Shown in pieces: positions 32,003 to 40,363 of a stretch of 64,000 nt of DNA (the stretch's first letter is position 1; each line of letters begins with the position of its first letter). The DNA comes from MRBY01 sp943371005 (GTDB lineage Bacteria > Cyanobacteriota > Cyanobacteriia > Cyanobacteriales > MRBY01), in contig CALRTB020000001.1 in the NCBI GenBank assembly GCA_943371005.1, positions 310,001 through 374,000 of the forward strand. Reading direction: 5' to 3'. Below the pieces are notes generated by a model. That model had not been told where the DNA came from, did not search any database, and was given only the letters and a program-made list of their open reading frames with translations. The translations under genes and the position numbers were made by a program.

Positions 32003-34345
32003 ATGGTTAATGAATCGTCAGATCAAGGGGGGCAACCACCGAGGGGAATCGGCAGTTTTGCGTGGTTAATTGAGGCCTATGGTCAGGCGATCGCCCTGTT
32101 AGAAAATCAAGCGGCCCAGATCGAAACTTTAGAACGTGAAAAAGATCATCTCGCCAACCAATATCGAGAGGCACTCCAGCAATACCATCAGTTAAAAGAG
32201 CAATACGATCACCAATACAGTCAACAGTACCAAGAATATTTTTCGTTGCCCCTGCCCTGCTATCGTTGGCAAGCCATTGAGGGAGAGCTTTATTTATCGG
32301 ACTTTAATCCGGCGGCGGCACGGTTCAATAGCCAAGCACTCCAGCAGCCTTCTTTGAATCTTGGGCAACGCCCCCAAAAAATTTTTGCTGCGTTACCCAC
32401 CCTCTACCACCACCTAGAAAATTGCCTCAAACGGGAGGTCTCGAACAGTCAGCGATTGCAATTTATTCGCTTAAATTTGTACCTCCGGGTGGAGTATGTG
32501 TTTATTGCTCCGGATCAAATCCTGATGTGTATTCTCGACGAGAGCGAACAACTCCTCACGGAACAACAACTCCGCCAACAGGTGCGCCAACAGTCGGCGA
32601 TCGCCAAATTAGGGAGCATCAGCCTCAACACATCAGATCTAGCGAAATTATTTCGTCAAGCGGTGATTTTTGTGGCCCGCACCCTGGACGTTCCCTATAG
32701 CTGCCTCTATCTGAAACAAAAAAAGACCTCTATTTGCACCCTAGAAGCAGGTTATGGTTGGCCTGTCGATCTCATCGGTGCGGTCACAGTCAGCACCACC
32801 CCCGATAGCCATGTGGGTTACACCCTGACCCAACAACAATCGATCAGCATCCAGGATTTGCGCGTTGAGAGTCGTTTTCGAGGCGAAACGCTACTGCACA
32901 ATTACCAGATTGTCAGTGGGGTCAGTATGATTATTGGCCCAGCGGATCATCCTTGGGGAGTGTTGGCGGTCTATAGTACCGAGGAACGTGATTTTAGTGG
33001 AGAGGAGGCTTATTTTCTCCAGGCGATCGCCCATGTTTTGTCTAGTAGTATCGAACGCGATCGCCAGGCAGCGGACATGAACCTCTTACACCGCTCGATT
33101 AATGTGATCCGTCAGGGAGTCGTGATCACCGATGCCCGGGAAGAGGATAACCCTATTATTTATGTCAACCAAGGTTTTGAAAAAATTACCGGCTACACCG
33201 CAGATGAAATCCTAGGGCGTAACTGCAATTTTCTCCAGGGCCGCGATCGCCAACAGCCTTCCCTCACAGAATTGCGAGCCGCGATCCTCAAGGGCCAAGA
33301 ATGTAAGATCACTCTCCGTAACTATCGTAAAAACGGTGAATCATTTTGGAATGCCCTCCATATTTTTCCGGTACGCGACCCCGCCGGTTATCTGACTCAT
33401 TTTATTGGCATCCAAACCGATATTAGCCACGAAAAAGCCGCCGCCGCTAATCTACAAAAAACCGAAGCGCAATTTCACCAAACTTTCCAGCTCGCCCCCA
33501 TCGGCATGGCGATCACCAACCTAGAAGGCCACTATGAACGGGTTAACCAAGCCTGGTGCCGCATCATTGGTTACGATCAAGAGGTACTGCTACAAAAAAC
33601 CTACCTAGAGTTGACCCACCCCGATGACCAAGCCGAAGATGAACGCCTCAATGACATCCTTAAGCAAGGCGATCGCCAGGAATTTCAGCGGGAAAAACGC
33701 TACATTGCCCAAGATGGTCAAGACGTCCATGTTCTAGAGCAAGTCGCCCTCGTGCGGGATGCCGAAGGAAAACCCCTCCATGTGATTCGGCAAATGGTTG
33801 ACATTGGCGATCGCAAACAAATTGAACAGCGCCTTGTCCAAGAGGCCTTCTACGATCACCTCACCGGCCTCCCCAATCGCTCCCTCCTAGAAGAGCGCCT
33901 AGAGCAAGTCATTAAACAACAACAACGCTATCCCCAGCACCACAACGCCCTCTTATTCCTTGACTTAGATTATTTCAAGGCGATTAACGATCGCCTCGGT
34001 CACCTCGTTGGCGACCAGCTCCTCCAGGACTTCGCCAAACGCATTTGCCATTGTCTCCGGGATGTCGATACCTTGGCCCGTTTAGGGGGTGACGAATTTG
34101 TCGTGCTCCTCACCGAAATCGCCGAAGCCCAGACTGCCTTTGAGGTAAGCCAACGGATCCACAAAGCCCTACAAACCCCATTTGAATTGGCGGGTCAGTC
34201 CCTATTTGTAAAGGTGAGCATCGGTGTTTTGCCTAACCTTGATCGATATCTCACTTCGACAGGCATTTTACGCGACGCCGACCTAGCGATGTACCATGCC
34301 AAAGCCAAGGGACGCGCCCGTTCAGAAGTTTTTGAACTACCATAA
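32003..34345 (+). CDS. GAF-LOV-PAS diguanylate cyclase (blue-light-responsive candidate)
   Basis: A 780-residue soluble protein. Residues 20-75 are coiled coil and about 205-350 are a GAF domain. Residues 365-475 are a LOV domain with GRNCNFLQG (adduct-forming Cys408), NYRKNGESFWN and FIGIQTD, all the usual flavin-contact positions. Residues 490-605 are a second PAS domain. The GGDEF domain (615-780) has LARLGGDEF at 691-699 and an inhibitory-site RxxD at Arg686-Asp689 with correct 5-residue spacing, so it should make cyclic di-GMP and be feedback-inhibited. Light control is inferred from the intact LOV core. The GAF domain lacks obvious bilin-binding features. Confidence 0.93.
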   Translation: MVNESSDQGGQPPRGIGSFAWLIEAYGQAIALLENQAAQIETLEREKDHLANQYREALQQYHQLKEQYDHQYSQQYQEYFSLPLPCYRWQAIEGELYLSDFNPAAARFNSQALQQPSLNLGQRPQKIFAALPTLYHHLENCLKREVSNSQRLQFIRLNLYLRVEYVFIAPDQILMCILDESEQLLTEQQLRQQVRQQSAIAKLGSISLNTSDLAKLFRQAVIFVARTLDVPYSCLYLKQKKTSICTLEAGYGWPVDLIGAVTVSTTPDSHVGYTLTQQQSISIQDLRVESRFRGETLLHNYQIVSGVSMIIGPADHPWGVLAVYSTEERDFSGEEAYFLQAIAHVLSSSIERDRQAADMNLLHRSINVIRQGVVITDAREEDNPIIYVNQGFEKITGYTADEILGRNCNFLQGRDRQQPSLTELRAAILKGQECKITLRNYRKNGESFWNALHIFPVRDPAGYLTHFIGIQTDISHEKAAAANLQKTEAQFHQTFQLAPIGMAITNLEGHYERVNQAWCRIIGYDQEVLLQKTYLELTHPDDQAEDERLNDILKQGDRQEFQREKRYIAQDGQDVHVLEQVALVRDAEGKPLHVIRQMVDIGDRKQIEQRLVQEAFYDHLTGLPNRSLLEERLEQVIKQQQRYPQHHNALLFLDLDYFKAINDRLGHLVGDQLLQDFAKRICHCLRDVDTLARLGGDEFVVLLTEIAEAQTAFEVSQRIHKALQTPFELAGQSLFVKVSIGVLPNLDRYLTSTGILRDADLAMYHAKAKGRARSEVFELP

Positions 34346-34392
34346 ATTAGCCCACCCAAGCCAGCCGCAGACGCAGCTCCAGCCCAGCGCAT

Positions 34393-34426
34393 AAAAAAAG
34401 AGACTTTTTCCTCAATTAGAAAAAGC
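34393..34426 (-). terminator. Rho-independent terminator after leuA (minus strand)
   Basis: On the minus strand GGCTTTTTC (34426-34418) pairs with GAAAAAGTC (34410-34402) and is followed by a T run (34399-34393). It lies about 50 bp after the leuA stop. Confidence 0.75.
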
Positions 34427-34475
34427 CCCATTTACAAAAAGCTAGAAAAAATGAGCAGATTAACTGCCGCAACAA

Positions 34476-36080
34476 CTACAGGGAAGCCTTCGCTGGATTA
34501 GCTGAAACATCTTCCTGAAGGGCTGCATATAGACGATTCAAAGCGCTGATATATGCCCGAGCCGACGCCACCACAATATCTGTATTTGCCGCATGGCCAG
34601 AATAAATTCGTCCCTCGTGCCGCAGACGAATCGTAACTTCACCAATGGCGTCAATACCTGCCGTTACCGACTGTACAGAATATTCAATTAATTCATTGGG
34701 CACCTGCACAACCCGGTTAATGGCCTTATAAATGGCATCCACAGGCCCGGTACCAATGGCGGCATCGGTTAATTCTTTTCCTCCGGGGGTGCGAATCGTA
34801 ATGGTGGCCGTGGGTTGGGCATGGTCACCACAGGAAACTTGCACTAGCTCCAGACGGAATAATTCGGGAGGTTGTTGGGTTTCGTCCTTGACGATCGCCT
34901 CCAAATCCCAGTCGGTAATTTCTTTCTTCTTATCGGCTAGATCTTTAAAGCGTAAAAAGGCTTTGTTGAGGTCATTGTCAGACAGATCGAACCCTAATTC
35001 TGCTAAGCGGGTGCGGAAAGCATTCCGACCAGAATGTTTACCCAAGATAATTTGATTATCGGTCAAACCAATGGACTGGGCATCCATGATCTCGTAGGTG
35101 AGCTTGTTTTTCAGGACGCCATCCTGGTGAATACCGGACTCGTGGGCAAAGGCATTCAGACCAACAATCGCCTTATTCGCTTGGACAGAAAGCCCCGTAA
35201 GATTAGAAACCAGGCGAGAAGTTTTGTAGATCTCTTTGGTATTGATATTGGTCAAGGGCGCTTCTGAGTCAGCGGGGCGACCGAGGAAAGGATTGTAATA
35301 CTGGCGGCGCACATGGAGGGCCATCACCAATTCTTCGAGGGCGGCATTCCCTGCCCGTTCGCCAATTCCGTTGATGGTGCATTCTAGTTGCCGCGCGCCA
35401 TTTTTTACCGCTTCGAGGAAATTGGCCACCGCTAGACCCAGATCGTTGTGACCATGGACAGAGATAATTGCTCGGTCAATGTTGGGGACGTTTTCTTTGA
35501 TGCCTTTAATCAGAGCGCCAAATTCAGCGGGGGTTGTGTAGCCGACGGTATCAGGAATATTGACAGTAGTCGCCCCAGCATCAATCACGGCTTCGAGGAT
35601 CTGGTAAAGGAACTCTGGATCCGAGCGGCCAGCGTCTTCGGGGGAAAATTCCACATCGTTGGTAAAGGTTTTGGCGTAGGCCACCATCTCCGGGGCGATC
35701 GCCAACACATCCTTGCGACTTTTGCGGAGTTTGTATTCGAGATGAATATCAGAGGTGGCGATAAAGGTGTGGATTCGATTTTTAAAAGCAGGTTTGAGGG
35801 CATTTCCCGCCGCTTCAATGTCGCCCTTGGTGGCCCGGGCTAGACCACAAATCGTTGGCCCATTTTCTGTGCCGACTTCGGCGGCGATGCGTTGAACAGC
35901 ATCAAAATCACCCCGACTTGCCCTAGGGAAACCAGCTTCAATGACATCTACACCAAGTCGCGCTAGGGCACGGGCGATCGCCAGCTTTTCGTCTCCATTG
36001 AGGGTTGCCCCCGGAGATTGTTCACCATCCCGTAATGTTGTGTCGAAAATAATAATGCGATCGTCTTGGTTGTTCATCAT
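34476..36080 (-). CDS. leuA: 2-isopropylmalate synthase
   Basis: A 534-residue enzyme that condenses acetyl-CoA with 2-oxoisovalerate, the first committed step to leucine. FDTTLRDGEQSPGATL and VHGHNDLGLAVAN are the metal- and substrate-binding motifs of the TIM barrel. The C-terminal ~150 residues (from about 380) are the LeuA dimer/allosteric domain that responds to leucine. ATG occurs twice in a row at the start (36080 and 36077). The length fits the bacterial LeuA type. Confidence 0.97.
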   Translation of the reverse strand: MMNNQDDRIIIFDTTLRDGEQSPGATLNGDEKLAIARALARLGVDVIEAGFPRASRGDFDAVQRIAAEVGTENGPTICGLARATKGDIEAAGNALKPAFKNRIHTFIATSDIHLEYKLRKSRKDVLAIAPEMVAYAKTFTNDVEFSPEDAGRSDPEFLYQILEAVIDAGATTVNIPDTVGYTTPAEFGALIKGIKENVPNIDRAIISVHGHNDLGLAVANFLEAVKNGARQLECTINGIGERAGNAALEELVMALHVRRQYYNPFLGRPADSEAPLTNINTKEIYKTSRLVSNLTGLSVQANKAIVGLNAFAHESGIHQDGVLKNKLTYEIMDAQSIGLTDNQIILGKHSGRNAFRTRLAELGFDLSDNDLNKAFLRFKDLADKKKEITDWDLEAIVKDETQQPPELFRLELVQVSCGDHAQPTATITIRTPGGKELTDAAIGTGPVDAIYKAINRVVQVPNELIEYSVQSVTAGIDAIGEVTIRLRHEGRIYSGHAANTDIVVASARAYISALNRLYAALQEDVSANPAKASL

Positions 36081-36478
36081 TTCCCGCTCCCTTAGCGTGA
36101 AAATAGTCTAAATAAAAACTCTATGTTGATTGGAATAAAAGTACTGGCTATACCCAATTTTAAGGAGTCAATAGCTATCTCCCTAGGATAAACCAATTCT
36201 TTAAGAATTAGATATTCTGCCGTAAAAAAGGACTAGTGGCATTAGTCCAAGGCATAACAGATGGTCAGGCGCAACAGGTTACTTCCCTCGCAGGCAGCTT
36301 GGTGAGACAAAATCCAGAATATCGGTATCGGACAAGAGGAGAGTTATGGTTGCTAATTATTGAGGACACCCATGTTACTAGAGCACAACACTCGTTTTTG
36401 GCCTGAGTTTAGTCAACAATAGTGATCAATAATCAACAATTTAAGAAATTTAAAAGCCTTTACAATTGCCGTAATTAG
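36081..36478. other. 398-bp region between leuA and the LabA-like gene
   Basis: No confident gene. A strong minus-strand terminator is at 36223-36248. A plus-strand frame of 56 codons (GTG 36236 to TGA 36406) has fairly ordinary amino-acid content, but it overlaps that terminator and I could not relate it to a family. The leuA promoter and leader should lie in 36081-36220. Confidence 0.35.
36223..36248 (-). terminator. Rho-independent terminator, probably of the LabA-like gene (minus strand)
   Basis: On the minus strand GGACTA (36248-36243) pairs with TAGTCC (36235-36230) around a 7-nt loop, followed by six T. It is about 230 nt after the LabA-like stop and isolates leuA from that transcript. 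Confidence 0.75.
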
Positions 36479-36997
36479 TTAAGGTTCTGTTTTTTCAATT
36501 TCAGCCCGCAGATTATTTAAGTCAATGTAACAATCTGTAGCATTTCTCAGTTCCCGCGCAATCATTCCTTCCGTTGAAACAACGGTAATGTGAGTGTTTT
36601 TTGAGCGCAAAAGTTCAATCGCCCGTTCAAAATCACCATCACCACTAAATAAAATAACTTGATCGTATTGATCGACTGTATTAAACATATCGACCACAAT
36701 TTCAATGTCTAAATTTGCTTTTTGAGAGTAGCGACCAGAGACATCATCATAGTATTCTTTGAGAATTTTTGTGCGTACCGTATAACCCAGACTAATTAAA
36801 GCATCCCGGAAACCCCGCTGATCTTGGGAGTCCTTTAGGCCTGTGTACCAAAAGGCATTAATCAGGCGCACGGTGGGATCGCAAGTAAAATAATCTAAAA
36901 CACGACGGGGGTCAAAAAACCAATTATTTTTCTGCTGTGCATAAAACATATTATTCCCATCTACAAAAATAGACAGGCGACGCTGATAAAAGTTCAT
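36479..36997 (-). CDS. LabA-like NYN-domain protein
   Basis: A 172-residue protein of the NYN/PIN-like nuclease fold. The conserved acidic residues are in SIFVDGNNMFYAQ, NLDIEIVVDM and LFSGDGDFERAIELL, placed as in LabA/DUF88 proteins. In Synechococcus elongatus LabA takes part in negative feedback of the circadian output. Related NYN proteins are RNases. Whether this copy has either role is not shown. Full length. Confidence 0.85.
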   Translation of the reverse strand: MNFYQRRLSIFVDGNNMFYAQQKNNWFFDPRRVLDYFTCDPTVRLINAFWYTGLKDSQDQRGFRDALISLGYTVRTKILKEYYDDVSGRYSQKANLDIEIVVDMFNTVDQYDQVILFSGDGDFERAIELLRSKNTHITVVSTEGMIARELRNATDCYIDLNNLRAEIEKTEP

Positions 36998-37269
36998 AGC
37001 AAAATTAGCCCTAAAATAATAGGGTGATTTTTAAATATAGGGTTTTAGTTTGGGTTTAAATAAAGGGAAAAAATTTATTCCCTCGCAGTAAAAATAAAAG
37101 AGAAATATAGTGTAGGTTAGCAGATGGACTAGGCCAGGGCTTTTCTACGGAATAAGGTATAAAAATAAGTCTATCGGCCTATTGTAAAGGCTAAGGGATC
37201 GTTTCGGCAATGATAAAAAATAGAGGCGATCGCCTGTAGAGTAAACAAGATTGAAGCCAGCAAAAGATC

Positions 37270-37776
37270 ATGAATTTTCTCCGGAAAAAGCAATTACAGC
37301 AACGCCTGAGGGAAGATCCGTACTATCGCCTCCGTTCCCTCGAAGAAGTCGCCCTCGCTGCGGCCATGGGAATTAAGATCGATGTTAACCAAGCTACCGT
37401 CGATGATTGGCTCCGTCTGCCAGGCATTTCCATCCACCAGGGGCGATCGCTCGTGCAGCTCACCAGTCAGGGAGTGCAGTTCTACAGCCTCGACGATGTG
37501 GCAGCAGCTTTAGGGGTTCCTGTGCAGCGTCTCCAGCCCTTGGCTGTGATCCTCAGTTTTGCCTACTATGCACCAGAATTAGCGCCAGCACAAATTAATC
37601 TGAACCGCGCTGACCTTAAGACGCTAGTCAATTTTGGCGTCGAGGCTCCCCTAGCCCAACGAATTATTACAGAACGACAACAGGGTCATTACCGTGATTT
37701 CGCAGATTTACAGAGTCGGTTGCAGCTTTCCGGCGCTCAGATCATGCAGTGGTTGCACGTATTTCGCTTTTCGTGA
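37270..37776 (+). CDS. ComEA-like helix-hairpin-helix protein
   Basis: A 168-residue protein with two helix-hairpin-helix units: IDVNQATVDDWLRLPGIS (about 37-54) and INLNRADLKTLVNFGVE (about 115-131). The N-P/R-A-x-x-x-x-L-x-x-L pattern is that of ComEA and related DNA-binding proteins. There is no signal peptide or membrane helix, unlike competence ComEA, so a role in uptake is doubtful and it may be a cytoplasmic DNA-binding protein. The rhomboid gene follows 69 bp later. Confidence 0.75.
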   Translation: MNFLRKKQLQQRLREDPYYRLRSLEEVALAAAMGIKIDVNQATVDDWLRLPGISIHQGRSLVQLTSQGVQFYSLDDVAAALGVPVQRLQPLAVILSFAYYAPELAPAQINLNRADLKTLVNFGVEAPLAQRIITERQQGHYRDFADLQSRLQLSGAQIMQWLHVFRFS

Positions 37777-37845
37777 ACATAGCCGTCCGATTAACCACGA
37801 AACTTGTTAACGTGGGAAGAAATATTATGATTTTTCGCCGAATCC

Positions 37846-38454
37846 ATGACCCATCAGCGCGATCCCGAAGCCCAGGCTGTTGCCCAGGAATTAAAACAGC
37901 AAATCACCATTCTGGGTTTGTTTCTAGCGAGTTTTTGGGGCCTGGAAATTAGTGATCAGTTCGTTTTTCAAAATCTTTGGCGGGGTGGCCTAGATGTGTT
38001 CGGCATTCTGCCCCGACAACTGCTGGGACTAAGGGGAATTTTCTTTGCGCCCTTTCTCCATGGTGGTTTCCAGCACCTCGTCACCAACTCGATCCCCTTT
38101 GCTCTGTTGGGCTGGCTTGTGATGCTTGACCGCATCCGTGACTTTTTTACGGTCACCTTAATCACAATGCTGGTCGGTGGCTTAGGGGTGTGGCTCATTG
38201 GTGCCCAAAATTCTGTGCATATTGGGGCCAGTATTTTAATTTTTGGATATTTAGGATTTTTGTTATTCCGGGGTTACTTTCGGCGGGATATTCCATCCAT
38301 TGCCGTTTCGCTCCTGGTGTTTTTTCTCTATGGGGGGGTGCTCTGGAGTGTCCTACCGACGACCCCAGGAGTATCTTGGGAGGGGCATTTATTTGGACTC
38401 ATTGGCGGGGCGATCGCCGCGAAATATCTCAACCCCCGTTCCCCTCGCCGCTGA
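37846..38454 (+). CDS. Rhomboid-family intramembrane serine protease
   Basis: A 202-residue membrane protein with about six helices. HGGFQHLVTNS near residue 80 is the rhomboid H-x-x-x-N region, VHIGASILIFG carries the presumed catalytic serine, and SWEGHLFGLIGG carries the partner histidine. The usual G-x-S-G has Ile in place of the last Gly, which occurs in some members. The substrate is unknown. Confidence 0.88.
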   Translation: MTHQRDPEAQAVAQELKQQITILGLFLASFWGLEISDQFVFQNLWRGGLDVFGILPRQLLGLRGIFFAPFLHGGFQHLVTNSIPFALLGWLVMLDRIRDFFTVTLITMLVGGLGVWLIGAQNSVHIGASILIFGYLGFLLFRGYFRRDIPSIAVSLLVFFLYGGVLWSVLPTTPGVSWEGHLFGLIGGAIAAKYLNPRSPRR

Positions 38455-38492
38455 TTCATTTCCCCGTTTGTGCTGCTTCTTCGGGCCGGCCG

Positions 38493-38939
38493 CTATTCTG
38501 GGTCATTTGTCTCAAGCATTTGTTCCGTAACGGCTGCTGATTCTGTCATGTCCAAGGGCGCATTGGTGTTTTGCCACAGGGCAAAGGCAGAGACGGCCAT
38601 TAGGATCACCGAGGCGATCGCCAAACTCCCCGCCGCTAAGTGGTGCTCCCAAGACCACACTTGCCAAAATTTTCGGGGTAAGGGGGCCATTTTTACACCG
38701 GGTTGCTCTTCCGGGGCGATCGCCAATGCTCCGGCATCGTTGAGATAAATCAATCGCAATTGCATCAACCGCAGCAGAGCTTGATCAATATCTTCGCCGC
38801 TGGCCTTTTCCGTGAGAAATTCTGCAGTCCAGACTTGAAAATACTGTAAATTCAACTCCTCTGGCTTCGTTTGGTTTTGCTGAAAATGGAGCCAATGGTA
38901 AAGGAGAGTTTCGCAGGGGGTAAGGCGTTCTTTGATCAT
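38493..38939 (-). CDS. Hypothetical membrane-anchored protein
   Basis: A 148-residue protein of unknown family. Residues 1-75 look like a small helical, winged-helix-like domain (LLYHWLHFQQN, then IDQALLRLMQLRLIYLND). One transmembrane helix is at about 100-121, with an acidic tail. It is convergent with the rhomboid gene (38 bp apart). Confidence 0.65.
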   Translation of the reverse strand: MIKERLTPCETLLYHWLHFQQNQTKPEELNLQYFQVWTAEFLTEKASGEDIDQALLRLMQLRLIYLNDAGALAIAPEEQPGVKMAPLPRKFWQVWSWEHHLAAGSLAIASVILMAVSAFALWQNTNAPLDMTESAAVTEQMLETNDPE

Positions 38940-38999
38940 AGGTTTGGACTAATGCACAAATCGAAATTTATTCGGTAACATTTGCTACAAATATTCTAG

Positions 39000-39025
39000 A
39001 AAAAAAAGCTCCCTTTGGGGAACTC
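39000..39025 (-). terminator. Rho-independent terminator after moaA (minus strand)
   Basis: On the minus strand GTTCCC and GGGAGC pair (one G-U) around a short loop, followed by a T run (39007-39000). It lies about 60 bp after the moaA stop. Confidence 0.75.
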
Positions 39026-39086
39026 GATTCACGTTTATTGACGTTTTGTGTCCAGAAATGTAATGAAGCCCGGACAATACAGCCCT

Positions 39087-40076
39087 TTAGCCGCCAATTT
39101 GCGACATGGTGCGGCCATATTGACCTGTAGTGGTGCCCATATCGCGCATTTTGAAATTAATCTCCGGTTTTTGGTCGAGAAGCGCTTTGACCTTCGCCCG
39201 AATTTCCCCAGGATGAACCCCCGTCCGGAGTAATGTTTTGAGATCCATTTGTGCCGCTTCATTCAGCAGGCAAGGCCGGAGCCAACCATCTGCCGAGAGG
39301 CGCATCCGATTACAGCGATCGCAAAAACATTCAGACATTTGGGAAATAAACCCAAGCGTCCCCTTCGCCCCCGGAATTTTGAAAATATCTGCCGGGCCAT
39401 TGCCCTGAACCAGTGCCGTTTCTAAACCCCATTTCGCCCGGATTCGCTGCCGCAATTCTTCCGAAGGAATCCAGGCCCGTTCATTAAATAATTTGTCGTT
39501 GCCGATGGGCATAAACTCAATAAAGCGCACATGCCAATGGCGATCGCCCGTCAACGCCGCGAGATCCAACACCTCTTGATCATTCACCCCAGGGATCACC
39601 ACCACATTGAGCTTGAGGGGGTCAAAACCGACGCGATGGGCAGCTTGGATGCCATCCCAAGTTTGTTGCCAGCGGCTCTTCCCCCGATTACCAATAATTT
39701 GATCAAAGGTCTCAGGATTCAAAGAATCTAGGCTGATATTGAGGCGATTGAGACCCGCATCATAGAGATCTTGAGCCATATCTGCCAGGAGATAAGCGTT
39801 CGTGGTCATGGATAAATCCTCTACCCCCGGCAAGTGGGCGATCGCCCGGACGAGAGGCACTAACTGGGGGCGCAGGAGAGGCTCTCCCCCCGTAAGGCGA
39901 AATTTACTAAATCCCAAGGGGATAAATACCTGTTCGAGGAGCGTTAAGATTTCCCCATTGCTCAGTTGCTCTGAGGTCAGCAAATATTGCAAGTTCGCTT
40001 CGTCCGGAACGCAGTAATGGCAACGAAAATTACATCGATCAATCAAGCTAATGCGGAGATAATCTACCGGATTCAT
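39087..40076 (-). CDS. moaA: GTP 3',8-cyclase MoaA
   Basis: Start chosen at ATG 40076 (329 residues, MNPVDYLRIS); a GTG five codons upstream is the alternative. The radical SAM cluster is CNFRCHYC. The second, C-terminal cluster uses CFCDRCNRMRLSADGWLRPC. The C-terminus ends in the double glycine (SQIGG) needed by MoaA. With MoaC it turns GTP into cyclic pyranopterin monophosphate, the first step of molybdenum cofactor synthesis. No other moa gene is adjacent. A modA gene lies about 8 kb away. Confidence 0.97.
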   Translation of the reverse strand: MNPVDYLRISLIDRCNFRCHYCVPDEANLQYLLTSEQLSNGEILTLLEQVFIPLGFSKFRLTGGEPLLRPQLVPLVRAIAHLPGVEDLSMTTNAYLLADMAQDLYDAGLNRLNISLDSLNPETFDQIIGNRGKSRWQQTWDGIQAAHRVGFDPLKLNVVVIPGVNDQEVLDLAALTGDRHWHVRFIEFMPIGNDKLFNERAWIPSEELRQRIRAKWGLETALVQGNGPADIFKIPGAKGTLGFISQMSECFCDRCNRMRLSADGWLRPCLLNEAAQMDLKTLLRTGVHPGEIRAKVKALLDQKPEINFKMRDMGTTTGQYGRTMSQIGG

Positions 40077-40363
40077 GCTTACTGCTACCACGACAAATAA
40101 AGAACAGGCTTCCTTCGAGGATACAGAATATAACGATCTTCTGTCTGGTTCAGATCAGACTTTAAAAAAGAATCGATTTGTGTTATTTTGTTCGGAATAT
40201 TTATTTGCTCTATAAATACCGTTTTTAATATCCCTTCAGCATTCACAATTTTTCCCGATCTCCACAGCAACCCGGCGAATGCTGTTGCTGGGAAACACGA
40301 TGCCTTGGATTTTATCCCTGGCCCACCTTACTGTTAACTTCCACTAGGGATTTTTTGCTGAAC

